Source of the DNA: Demequinaceae bacterium
GTDB taxonomy: Bacteria > Actinomycetota > Actinomycetes > Actinomycetales > Demequinaceae
Direction: 5' to 3'
Length of the DNA: 7,640 nt
Assembly (NCBI GenBank): GCA_011524475.1
Contig: WTKG01000006.1
Coordinates: 1 to 7,640 of the forward strand
Under the pieces are notes generated by a model, which saw only the letters and a list, made by a program, of their open reading frames with translations, made no database searches and had not been told where the DNA came from. A program made the position numbers and the translations under genes. Shown here piece by piece: positions 1 through 7,124 of the stretch (position 1 is the first letter of the stretch; each line of letters opens with the position of its first letter).

Positions 1-1624
1 GGCAAGGCGATCAGCGTCACGAAGAGACGCCACAAGCGGCTTTTCGCAGATCGTAATTTTGCCTGCTTTGAGCGCGGCCGTGGTCACGCTGATAGGTGCG
101 GACCCCTTCTTAGCTATGTCGTACGGTTTCGCGTTGTCGGTTTCTGCCACGGCTGCGATTGCATTATGGTCGCCTTTTCTTGCCCATGCGCTCGAACGAA
201 TAATGGTGCCGCGCGTGGCCAGACTGTTGTCGATCCCTCTTGCGGCACAACTTGCCACCTTTCCGGTTCTCGTGTTGATGGAGCCACGGCTCGCGCTTTA
301 CGGGGTATTTGCCAATCTTGTTGCAGTCCCAAGTGCGGTGGTCGTGATTGTGGCAGGCATTACTGGTGTGGTTCTCGCAGGGGTGCATCCCTGGCTGGCC
401 GCTCCAGCCTTAGGCGTTGCTTCACTTGCCGCAGAAGTCGTGGCGTTTGTTGCCCGAACTTTTGCCGCTTTACCGGGGGCTACTGTGCCGTGGCCTTCAG
501 GAACGTCAGGGTTTTTATTGGCTTTGATTGTGCTGGTCACCAGTATTGTTGCGAGCACTGCGTTGCGCTTGCGTGCGTATGTACGAGGTGTGGTGTTGCT
601 AGTGGTGATGGCAGTAGTGGCGGCTAGCCCACCAATAAAGTCCGCGTGGATTGAGACGACAATAATTCCTCGTAACTGGGTCATCAGCATGTGTGATGTG
701 GGTCAAGGTGACATGACTTTGGTGAGAGCCGGTACCTCCTCAGCTGTGGTGATCGACACAGGGGAAGATCCCGTGGATGCTGCAGAGTGTCTGCGTCGTC
801 ATGGAGTGCGTGAGGTGGCTCTGTTGGTACTTAGTCACCCTCATCACGACCACGATGGGGGAGTGCAAGGCGTAGTGACAGAGGCGTCAGTGCGACGTGC
901 CTGGGTTCCAGCTCTGGCGTTGAACGATGAATTCGATGCGGCCACGCAATTGTTGCGAAATGCTGGTGTGGAAGTTACCCGCCCGGATAGTCGGGTGACA
1001 ATTCAGGTGGGAAACGCTGAAGTGCGCGCCTGGGCTGGACCCACGGGAGGTCACGCTCACGATTCAACTGATGTCAATGATGCGTCTATAGCGCTCTACG
1101 TAAAAGTGGATAGCCTTGCCATTCTTTTTACTGGGGACCTTGAACGGGCCGGGCAGGCGGCGTTATTGGCGCAAAGAGACATTCCCTTGCAAGCGGACAT
1201 CGTTAAAGTTCCACACCACGGTTCGGCAACGCGTGATCCTTTGCTTGCCGCGACAGTTGCGCCGGTGATTGCGCTTGTGGGGGTGGGGCATGACAATCGT
1301 TTTGGCCATCCTTCATCTGCTGCACTCGACGACTACCGTGCGGTGGGAGCGCAAGTCTTCACCACCGCTTCATGTGGAACTATTTCTATAGTTGCAGGGC
1401 CTCCCCCGAGTGTGCATGCCAGATGCACAGAGAACATGGCAGGCTTAGACCATGGCACAACGGACGAAAATCGCACCGTGGTCTCGTGCCGAGCCTGCGC
1501 CTCTCGTGCTGATTTCCGGACCCGAAGAACTCTTTTCCACTCGCGCGGTGGCTCTGGTGGTCGATGCTGTCACGACAGAACACAGCACCCGCACTCCTGT
1601 GCGTATCGATGCCGCAACTGCTGA
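1..1624 (+). CDS. comEC: ComEC/Rec2-family DNA-uptake channel protein, 5'-truncated by the window
   Basis: This is the C-terminal part of the inner-membrane channel that carries single-stranded DNA into the cytoplasm during natural transformation. The frame is open to the left edge, so the N-terminal OB-fold region and first membrane helices lie outside; the TTG at 59 is not a credible start. Hydrophobic segments fill about 59-650 and include the family-typical stretch IPLAAQLATFPVLVLMEP followed by YGVFANLVAVPSA. A metallo-beta-lactamase-like domain follows: DVGQGD near 695, VIDTGED near 750, the metal motif HPHHDHDGG at 836-862, FTGDLE near 1130 and VKVPHHGS near 1206. All the usual motif positions are filled, so the nuclease-like domain looks intact. 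The recognisable domain ends around 1430, but no in-frame stop occurs until 1622-1624, inside holA. The Cys- and Arg-rich last 60 or so residues look like out-of-frame translation. Family assignment is firm; the true 3' end is uncertain. Confidence 0.92.
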   Translation, partial: ARRSASRRDATSGFSQIVILPALSAAVVTLIGADPFLAMSYGFALSVSATAAIALWSPFLAHALERIMVPRVARLLSIPLAAQLATFPVLVLMEPRLALYGVFANLVAVPSAVVVIVAGITGVVLAGVHPWLAAPALGVASLAAEVVAFVARTFAALPGATVPWPSGTSGFLLALIVLVTSIVASTALRLRAYVRGVVLLVVMAVVAASPPIKSAWIETTIIPRNWVISMCDVGQGDMTLVRAGTSSAVVIDTGEDPVDAAECLRRHGVREVALLVLSHPHHDHDGGVQGVVTEASVRRAWVPALALNDEFDAATQLLRNAGVEVTRPDSRVTIQVGNAEVRAWAGPTGGHAHDSTDVNDASIALYVKVDSLAILFTGDLERAGQAALLAQRDIPLQADIVKVPHHGSATRDPLLAATVAPVIALVGVGHDNRFGHPSSAALDDYRAVGAQVFTTASCGTISIVAGPPPSVHARCTENMAGLDHGTTDENRTVVSCRACASRADFRTRRTLFHSRGGSGGRCCHDRTQHPHSCAYRCRNC

Positions 1625-2441
1625 ACGTGGTGCCCTCCGAAGCGCCACAGGGCCGTCTTTGTTTGATGATGCTGGCCTGGTGATAGTAGAGGCGCTGGAA
1701 AGTTTGAGTGAGCAATTTGCCGATCAAGTGATGGAGTATGCGTCTGCTCCTGAACCAGGTGCAGTGGTGGTGTTTGTGCATTCTGGAGTGGTGCGAGGTA
1801 AGCGTGTACTTGAAGCTCTTCGGGCTGCCGGAGCGGCCGAGTTTCGGGCGGATGCAGTCACCAAGCCTGCGCAATTTATGGAGTTTGTGGCAGCTGAGTT
1901 TTCTCGCAGTGGCATGAAGCCCGAAGGCGATGCGGTGAAGGTCCTGTTGGACTCGGTGGGCTTGAACGTTGCAGAGTTGGCGGCTGCGGTGTCACAACTA
2001 CGGCACGACGTAGGTGCGCGTATCACAGTGAAGGACGTGGAGCGATACCACGGTACCGGGGTCAATGCGACAGGTTTTGCGGTTGCAGATGCAGCTATCG
2101 CAGGAGACGCGACTACGGCATTGGCTCTCACGCGCCATGCCCTTGCGGCAGGAACAGATCCTGTTCCTCTCGTGGCAGCTTTAGCTAGCAAAGTTCGCAC
2201 TCTGACGAAAGTGGGGGCGGCACGTTCACGAGGAATAGACCCGGTACGCGAGTATGGGCTTGCACCCTGGATGGTGGAGAAAGCCCGCGGAGAACTTCGT
2301 TTATGGGATGCAGGTCGGCTCGCGGAGGCCATTACCCAGATTGCGCGTGCTGATGCAGAAGTGAAGGGTGCTGCTCGTAATCCCGCTTATTCACTCGAAC
2401 GTGCGGTGGTGACGGTTGCCCGCATGGCAACATCCACGTGA
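1452..2441 (+). CDS. holA: DNA polymerase III delta subunit (clamp-loader subunit)
   Basis: The product is the 329-residue delta subunit of the clamp loader, which opens the beta sliding clamp so that it can be placed on DNA. The N-terminus carries the degenerate nucleotide-fold segment PLVLISGPEELFSTRAV (residues about 17-33), typical of actinobacterial HolA; delta does not need a working Walker A. The central part has the LLDSVGLNVAELAAAVSQL helix region that positions the lid domain, and the C-terminal collar includes ARNPAYSLERAVV. Length is normal for the family. The ATG at 1452 is the earliest possible ATG start, because a TAG at 1446-1448 lies in the same frame two codons upstream. The ribosome site is weak (AGG at 1441-1443), which suggests coupling to comEC translation. 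comEC followed by holA and then by oppositely oriented rpsT is a common actinobacterial order. A short gap and a weak hairpin separate its end from the convergent rpsT. Confidence 0.95.
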   Translation: MAQRTKIAPWSRAEPAPLVLISGPEELFSTRAVALVVDAVTTEHSTRTPVRIDAATAERGALRSATGPSLFDDAGLVIVEALESLSEQFADQVMEYASAPEPGAVVVFVHSGVVRGKRVLEALRAAGAAEFRADAVTKPAQFMEFVAAEFSRSGMKPEGDAVKVLLDSVGLNVAELAAAVSQLRHDVGARITVKDVERYHGTGVNATGFAVADAAIAGDATTALALTRHALAAGTDPVPLVAALASKVRTLTKVGAARSRGIDPVREYGLAPWMVEKARGELRLWDAGRLAEAITQIARADAEVKGAARNPAYSLERAVVTVARMATST

Positions 2442-2508
2442 GGATTACGGCATCGCATCAGATGGATGCGCGGCAGATGATGCAGAGGTAACTGAGGTTG
2501 CTTCGCGT

Positions 2509-2769
2509 TTAGAGGCGGGATACCTGCTGAGCGAGCGAACTCTTACGGTTCGCGGCTTGGTTCTTGTGGATCACGCCTTTACTGACGGCCTTGTCAAGAG
2601 CGGTGGAGGCCGCCACAAGCGCGGCATCGGCAGCCTTTTTATCGCCAGCTGCGATTGCCTCACGCACCCGACGCACGTGCGTCTTGAGGCCTGACTTTAC
2701 GGCCACGTTACGCACACGAGCTTTTTCGTTCGTGCCGATTCGCTTGATTTTTGACTTGATGTTTGCCAC
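2509..2769 (-). CDS. rpsT: 30S ribosomal protein S20
   Basis: The gene encodes an 86-residue S20, a primary 16S rRNA-binding protein of the small subunit. The N-terminus after the start codon, [20 protein letters not shown], is the family signature, and the C-terminus has the usual alanine- and lysine-rich helices ([12 protein letters not shown], then [18 protein letters not shown]). The start is a GTG at 2767-2769, chosen because it gives the family-standard first residues and because a good ribosome site (AAGGA, bases 2775-2779 read on the minus strand) sits five bases upstream. The frame stays open a further 19 codons upstream, but those residues do not resemble S20. It lies 59 bases downstream of the PemK-like gene on the same strand, behind a small hairpin. 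No clear own promoter is visible in that gap, so transcription may start within or upstream of the PemK-like gene. Confidence 0.97.
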   Translation of the reverse strand: MANIKSKIKRIGTNEKARVRNVAVKSGLKTHVRRVREAIAAGDKKAADAALVAASTALDKAVSKGVIHKNQAANRKSSLAQQVSRL

Positions 2770-2774
2770 AAGAA

Positions 2775-2779
2775 TCCTT
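2775..2779 (-). promoter_or_regulatory. Ribosome binding site that fixes the GTG start of rpsT
   Basis: AAGGA on the minus strand is spaced five bases from the GTG. It supports the short S20 reading over the longer open frame, whose ATG at 2824-2826 has no comparable site. Confidence 0.75.
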
Positions 2780-2801
2780 GATAAGTAAAAATTTTCTGTC
2801 A

Positions 2802-2818
2802 CGCGCATAGCCTGCGCG
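2802..2818 (-). other. Hairpin between the PemK-like gene and rpsT (weak terminator or leader structure)
   Basis: A perfect six-base stem, CGCGCA / TGCGCG with the five-base loop GGCTA (minus strand), begins 10 bases after the stop codon of the PemK-like gene. Read in the direction of transcription it is followed, after a 10-base gap, by five T residues at 2787-2791, part of the tract AAAATTTTT. The gap to the T-run is too long for a textbook intrinsic terminator. It may be a weak terminator, an attenuator or part of an rpsT leader. The stem is seen; the function is inferred. Confidence 0.35.
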
Positions 2819-2828
2819 GTGGTCAAGA

Positions 2829-3410
2829 CTACCAGCCCTTGACGGCTCTCACTTCCCGGAGGACTCGGGTGAATCGGGTCTTATCCAATATCGCCCCTTC
2901 TCTGCGCACCCCGTCAGGATTGATGCGAAGCACCCTGTCGACGCGTACTTCACTTGGGCGTCCCTTGTGGTCCCAGTCTCCGGTGCCGATGTCGTACCAG
3001 TATCGGCCCCAGCGTGCCTCATCAGCGGCGTCCCGGTCATGGTCTTTGCTCGTCAACATGAGACCGAGTAGCCACGGGCCGTCATGCCCCACGAGCAATA
3101 CCGGCCGGTCTTTGCCTTGTGAGAAGTCTTCTTCGTACGGAACCCACGTCCACACGATCTCTCCAGGGTCTGGGTCGCCGTCCAGTCGAGGGCGGTAGAC
3201 GTGGCTAAACGCGCCTTCGTAATCACCTGGATAAGAATTACTCAGAGGTGGAGTGGAGGAATTATTCGATGACCGCTGGGGCGAGGAGGCAGGGCGAGTT
3301 TTCTGACGGGAAGTTCTTTTTCCAGAGGAGCGTTGCGGAGATGTCGATTTTTTGCGTGCACGCGTGTAGGAGCGGGCGAAGGCTCGAATGAAATCTTCTA
3401 ACTGAGACAT
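2829..3410 (-). CDS. PemK/MazF-fold protein with basic disordered N-terminal tail, no partner antitoxin
   Basis: A 193-residue protein in two parts. Residues 1-20 form a short helix-like start, and residues 20-60 are a basic, Ser/Pro/Arg/Lys-rich linker, probably disordered, in which SPQRSS occurs twice (24-29 and 43-48). Residues 60-190 match the PemK/MazF-like family widespread in Actinobacteria: [19 protein letters not shown] (78-95), [10 protein letters not shown] (99-108), LMLTSKDHD (118-126, the sheet that holds the Thr/Ser active-site position in MazF) and [13 protein letters not shown] (151-163). MazF relatives are mRNA or rRNA endonucleases; Arg102 and Thr120/Ser121 are where catalytic residues would be expected, by analogy only. 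No small antitoxin gene lies next to it. The ATG at 3408-3410 was chosen because the open frame upstream merely overlaps the preceding gene; its ribosome site is weak (AGAAAGA, 3418-3424). It starts 23 bases after the c-di-GMP gene and is probably co-transcribed. Toxin activity is unproven. Confidence 0.82.
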   Translation of the reverse strand: MSQLEDFIRAFARSYTRARKKSTSPQRSSGKRTSRQKTRPASSPQRSSNNSSTPPLSNSYPGDYEGAFSHVYRPRLDGDPDPGEIVWTWVPYEEDFSQGKDRPVLLVGHDGPWLLGLMLTSKDHDRDAADEARWGRYWYDIGTGDWDHKGRPSEVRVDRVLRINPDGVRREGAILDKTRFTRVLREVRAVKGW

Positions 3411-3433
3411 GTAGAAATCTTTCTTCGCGGAAT

Positions 3434-5101
3434 CTAGAGGGGAGGAATTCGCTCTGAACGGAAGGTGAGTTCGTCCATGGGTGCTGGACGTCCGCACAAG
3501 AATCCCTGCGCAAAATGCCAACCGTGCTGAGCGGCAAGGTCCCACTGTGCTTCTGTTTCAATACCTTCCACCACACCGTACATGCCAGCGGCACTCACAA
3601 ACCCTGCCATTGCGCTTGAGATCCGGTCTCCGGTTTCTTTATCGCCAAGCCTGGACGAAAATTCACGTGGCAACTTCACTCCCGCAATGGGGTTTTGCAG
3701 GATAGTGGTGAGAGAGGAGTAGCCGGTTCCGAAGTCATCTACCACCAATTCGATTCCCATCCGCGTGATTGCTTCCAAGTCCGCAAGTTCTTCCGGGCTT
3801 GACTGCAAGACGCCAGATTCTGTGAGTTCGAGAGCAACGCGTCCGGCGTCTATGTTCCAGTCGCTCAGGGCTGCTGTCAGAACGTCCGCCATGCGTGCGC
3901 GCCCAATTTGTTTGGTGGATACGTTGATAAACACGCGTCCGGTGAATTGAGGGTTGCGTGACAGAAGTTCACATGCGCGAGCTAACACAAACTCTCCGAG
4001 GGGGACAATCAATCCTGAGTCCTCTGCAACGGGGATGAACTCGTCGGGGTATACCATCCCGCGCACAGGATGATTCCATCTGGCGAGGGCTTCATACGCA
4101 GCCACGGTTCCGGTGCGGATATCGACGATAGGTTGAAAATGAACGGTGAGTTCGGACTGGTCAAGGGCTCGGCGTAGCTCGCTTTCTGTGGAAAGTTGGT
4201 CTACCACAGCGCGTCGGTGCTCTGCAGTAAACAGCGTCACAGATTCTTTGCCAGACCCGTGAGAAGCAAGCATGGCGGCTTCGGCGTCTTGGACCAGAGT
4301 TTGTGCGGTGTGGTCAGGAGTGGACACGGCAATTCCGCCCGCTGCCCGGGGAACAATCACATGCCCAGCCAGAGTGATGGGTTCTTGTAGTTCAGCCACA
4401 ATGGTCACAGCCCGCTCGTATGCAGATTCGAGAGTTGTGCCTGAGGCAAACTGCAACATGAAGGAGGAGCCTCGGAAACGCGCGACGGTATCGCCTTCGT
4501 GAAGTTCATGAGAAATGCGTTGGCTCAAACTGATGATGAGCGCATCTCCGGCAGTGTGCCCCAAAGACGTGTTCACGATGGTGAAGTTGTCGATACCAAG
4601 GGATAGCACCACCACGTTTTCGTTTTCCGGCACGGCACTCAGTAAGGCAGTTTTGAGAACTGCGAGCGCATGCGTGCGGTTGGGCAGGCCGGTGAGTTGG
4701 TCGTATTGTGTGCGTTCCCGCAGCAGGGTGTTTGCCTGGTGAATTTCAGTGATGTCTTCCAGCTGTGCAACGCATCGAGGTTCCCCGGAAGAGTCCTGGC
4801 CGTGTGTGATGCTCACTCGAGTCCACACGGTTTGCTTGTGAGAGTTACGGAACCGGGTGTCGAACTGGAATGCCGAGATTTTGTGCTGCACCAAATCTTG
4901 AAACTGGGCGTGGGCGTGATCGAGATCATCCGGATGCAGGAAATCTGTGTAGTGCCGATTAATGATGGCATCTGCTCCAAGACCGAACATCGCGAGCAAC
5001 GCCGGATTTACATCTGAATAGGTGCCATCCATCCGTAAGAGAGCAGTTCCCATCGGGGAGTCTTCGAAAGACGCGGCAAACGTGCCTTCTTCCGATGTCA
5101 T
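3434..5101 (-). CDS. PAS / degenerate GGDEF / EAL cyclic-di-GMP protein
   Basis: A 555-residue soluble signalling protein with no membrane segment or signal peptide. Residues about 10-120 are a PAS sensor (FEDSPMGTALLRMDGTYSDVN, then HPDDLDH, then QLEDITEI). Residues 125-300 are a GGDEF domain recognised by YDQLTGLPNR (133-142) and LGHTAGDAL (180-188), but the active-site loop is RGSSF (210-214) instead of GGDEF, and the inhibitory-site Arg is replaced (HEGD, 201-204). Cyclase activity is therefore unlikely. Residues 305-545 are an EAL phosphodiesterase domain: YEALARW (336-342), INVS (392-395), LELTES (424-429), DDFGTGYSS (455-463), EGIET (512-516) and AQGF (531-534). Most metal and catalytic residues remain, but the usual LKID reads VKLP (475-478), losing the Asp. 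It may be a slow phosphodiesterase or a c-di-GMP/GTP sensor. The ATG has a ribosome site (GAGAGGA) about 10 bases upstream. First gene of the minus-strand group. Confidence 0.93.
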   Translation of the reverse strand: MTSEEGTFAASFEDSPMGTALLRMDGTYSDVNPALLAMFGLGADAIINRHYTDFLHPDDLDHAHAQFQDLVQHKISAFQFDTRFRNSHKQTVWTRVSITHGQDSSGEPRCVAQLEDITEIHQANTLLRERTQYDQLTGLPNRTHALAVLKTALLSAVPENENVVVLSLGIDNFTIVNTSLGHTAGDALIISLSQRISHELHEGDTVARFRGSSFMLQFASGTTLESAYERAVTIVAELQEPITLAGHVIVPRAAGGIAVSTPDHTAQTLVQDAEAAMLASHGSGKESVTLFTAEHRRAVVDQLSTESELRRALDQSELTVHFQPIVDIRTGTVAAYEALARWNHPVRGMVYPDEFIPVAEDSGLIVPLGEFVLARACELLSRNPQFTGRVFINVSTKQIGRARMADVLTAALSDWNIDAGRVALELTESGVLQSSPEELADLEAITRMGIELVVDDFGTGYSSLTTILQNPIAGVKLPREFSSRLGDKETGDRISSAMAGFVSAAGMYGVVEGIETEAQWDLAAQHGWHFAQGFLCGRPAPMDELTFRSERIPPL

Positions 5102-5148
5102 CGGTGAGTTTTCCTCTCGCGGAGTATCAAGTCTGTAGCTCTGGGTTC

Positions 5149-5177
5149 TTTATCGGCAGATCAGTTAACTACGTGAA
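5149..5177 (-). promoter_or_regulatory. Candidate promoter of the PAS-GGDEF-EAL gene, with internal palindrome
   Basis: On the minus strand, TTCACG (5172-5177) and GATAAA (5149-5154) are separated by 17 bases. Each matches four of six consensus bases of a housekeeping sigma promoter. The spacer contains the perfect eight-base palindrome AGTTAACT (5163-5170), a possible operator. The start codon lies 47 bases beyond the -10 element. This is a pattern match only. Confidence 0.4.
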
Positions 5178-5201
5178 GCGTATTTTTTCTAGTTTCAGAT
5201 T

Positions 5202-5253
5202 TTCGTCACATAGATCACCCGTGGCACGATAGGGCAGTCCCGCCAGCAAAGGA
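5202..5253 (+). promoter_or_regulatory. lepA upstream region: ribosome site and weak promoter candidate
   Basis: AAAGGA at 5248-5253 is a good ribosome site, 11 bases before the GTG start of lepA, and supports that start. TTCGTC (5202-5207) and CACGAT (5225-5230) have 17-base spacing but match consensus poorly, so the promoter call is weak. A promoter must lie somewhere in this divergent 163-base region or within the oppositely oriented gene, because the upstream neighbour runs the other way. Confidence 0.35.
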
Positions 5254-5264
5254 ATCCTTCTCAC

Positions 5265-7124
5265 GTGCCTACGCCAGCCAGCCTTGAACCGGCTTCGACA
5301 GCCCCGGAGCGCATCCGCAATTTCTGCATCATTGCGCATATTGACCACGGGAAGTCGACGCTAGCGGATCGCATGCTTCAACTTACCGGCGTGGTGGAAC
5401 AACGAGAAATGCGGGCCCAATATCTCGATCGTATGGACATTGAACGTGAGCGTGGCATCACTATTAAGTCCCAGGCTGTGCGCATGCCATGGAGCGTTGA
5501 CGGTGGTGACTTCGCTCTCAACATGATTGATACTCCGGGCCACGTCGATTTCACCTATGAAGTGTCCCGTTCCCTTGCAGCGTGTGAAGGCGCGGTGTTA
5601 CTCGTAGATGCTGCCCAAGGTATCGAGGCACAAACTCTTGCGAATCTGTATCTAGCAATGGAAAACGAGTTAGAAATAATTCCGGTGCTGAACAAGATTG
5701 ACCTTCCAGCAGCTGACCCCCAGCGTTACGGAGCCGAACTGGCTCAACTCATCGGGTGTGACCCTGATGATGTCATGAAGGTGTCGGGTAAGACGGGAGA
5801 AGGGGTGGAAGCGCTTCTCGACCGTATTATTCACGACGTCCCGGCGCCGGTGGGAGATCCCGATGCACCCACTCGGGCCATGATTTTTGACTCCGTCTAC
5901 GACACCTATCGAGGTGTTGTGACGTACGTGCGGGTGGTGGATGGCCAGGTGAGCCCTCGAGAGAAAATCGCGATGATGTCTACCACGGCCACCCACGAAT
6001 TGCTTGAAATTGGTGTGATTAGCCCTGAACCGACTCCGAGCAAGGGCCTTGGGGTGGGCGAGGTGGGGTACCTCATCACCGGCGTGAAAGATGTCCGGAT
6101 GTCTCGCGTGGGAGACACGGTCACAAAGGCGAAAAATCCGGCAGAAATTCCATTAGGGGGATACCGTGACCCCAAACCGATGGTGTTCTCTGGCTTGTAC
6201 CCGATTGATGGTTCTGACTATCCGGACCTGCGGGATGCGCTGGATCGCCTCAAGTTGAACGATGCCGCTTTGGTGTATGAACCTGAGACGTCTGCTGCGT
6301 TAGGTTTTGGTTTCCGCTGTGGTTTCTTGGGTTTGCTGCACTTGGAGATCACCCGCGATCGCTTGGAACGTGAATTCGGTCTTGACCTCATCTCCACTGC
6401 ACCCAACGTTGTATACGACGTCACTATGGATGACGGTTCCCAGGCGGTAGTGACGAATCCGAGCGAGTTCCCTACCGGCAAAGTAGACAAGGTGCACGAA
6501 CCAGTCGCGCGCGCAACAATCATCGCCCCAAGCGAATACATCGGGTCCATCATGGAACTTTGCCAAAGCAAGCGGGGAACCATGCAGAACATGGATTACC
6601 TCAGTGAAGAACGGGTGGAGATGCGCTATGTGTTGCCGCTCGCAGAAATCGTTTTCGACTTTTTCGATCAGCTGAAGTCGCGTACCAGGGGATACGCCAG
6701 TTTGGATTACGAACTTGAAGGCTCTCAGGTTGCCGACTTGGTGAAAGTTGACATCCTGCTGCAAGGAGATCCCGTCGACGCATTCAGTGCCGTCGTGCAC
6801 AAAGACGCCGCGTATGCCTATGGCGTGCGCATGACGGAGAAATTGAAGGAGCTTATTCCTCGTCAACAGTTTGAGGTTCCTATTCAAGCGGCAGTGGGAT
6901 CGCGCATCATTGCCCGTGAAACCATTCGAGCGATCCGCAAAGACGTGCTGGCCAAGTGTTACGGCGGCGATATTTCCCGTAAACGCAAACTGTTGGAACG
7001 TCAAAAAGAAGGCAAGAAGCGAATGAAAAACATTGGGTCGGTGGAAGTTCCCCAAGAGGCATTTATCGCTGCCCTCAATACCGCTGACGCGAACGCAGAC
7101 AAAGGTGAGAAGAAACGTCCGTGA
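5265..7124 (+). CDS. lepA: Elongation factor 4 (LepA), ribosome-associated GTPase
   Basis: A full-length LepA of 619 residues, a translational GTPase that binds the ribosome; back-translocation and a role in 30S assembly have both been proposed. All GTPase motifs are intact: G1 AHIDHGKS (24-31), G2 RGIT (63-66), G3 DTPGH (89-93), G4 NKID (143-146) and G5 SGK (174-176). The EF-G-like domains follow, with [11 protein letters not shown] near residue 352. The LepA-specific C-terminal domain includes [20 protein letters not shown] from residue 564. The first 16 or so residues before [13 protein letters not shown] form a short variable extension, common in Actinobacteria. The GTG start is supported by AAAGGA 11 bases upstream. 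The TGA stop overlaps the GTG of hemW (GTGA), so the two are co-transcribed and probably translationally coupled. It is transcribed divergently from the c-di-GMP gene. Nothing is odd in the protein. Confidence 0.98.
   Translation: MPTPASLEPASTAPERIRNFCIIAHIDHGKSTLADRMLQLTGVVEQREMRAQYLDRMDIERERGITIKSQAVRMPWSVDGGDFALNMIDTPGHVDFTYEVSRSLAACEGAVLLVDAAQGIEAQTLANLYLAMENELEIIPVLNKIDLPAADPQRYGAELAQLIGCDPDDVMKVSGKTGEGVEALLDRIIHDVPAPVGDPDAPTRAMIFDSVYDTYRGVVTYVRVVDGQVSPREKIAMMSTTATHELLEIGVISPEPTPSKGLGVGEVGYLITGVKDVRMSRVGDTVTKAKNPAEIPLGGYRDPKPMVFSGLYPIDGSDYPDLRDALDRLKLNDAALVYEPETSAALGFGFRCGFLGLLHLEITRDRLEREFGLDLISTAPNVVYDVTMDDGSQAVVTNPSEFPTGKVDKVHEPVARATIIAPSEYIGSIMELCQSKRGTMQNMDYLSEERVEMRYVLPLAEIVFDFFDQLKSRTRGYASLDYELEGSQVADLVKVDILLQGDPVDAFSAVVHKDAAYAYGVRMTEKLKELIPRQQFEVPIQAAVGSRIIARETIRAIRKDVLAKCYGGDISRKRKLLERQKEGKKRMKNIGSVEVPQEAFIAALNTADANADKGEKKRP

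Noticed and set aside
2454..2470. Hairpin CGCATC-AGATG-GATGCG between the convergent holA and rpsT genes, a possible shared terminator.
   Set aside because: The stem is only six pairs and neither strand has a T-run after it, so I cannot support an intrinsic terminator.
2416..2694. Plus-strand open frame bridging the end of holA and the antisense of rpsT.
   Set aside because: It overlaps the strongly supported rpsT gene and its translation shows no recognisable family.
2829..3545. Longer PemK-like protein starting at 3545.
   Set aside because: The extra 45 residues are an out-of-frame reading of the end of the EAL gene, and the ATG at 3410 gives a sensible start 23 bases after that gene's stop.
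5204..5219. CRP/GlxR-like site around GTCACATAGATCAC.
   Set aside because: The two half-sites are in direct, not inverted, orientation, so it does not match a dimeric CRP-type operator.
5249..5259. Inverted repeat AAGGA-A-TCCTT over the lepA ribosome site, possibly sequestering it.
   Set aside because: The single-base loop does not allow the full stem to form in RNA; a shortened stem would be only three pairs.
6300..7055. Long open frame (251 codons) on the minus strand, and a similar one of 202 codons at 1724-2332.
   Set aside because: They lie wholly inside lepA and holA, resemble no family and have the composition expected of antisense shadows of GC-rich genes.
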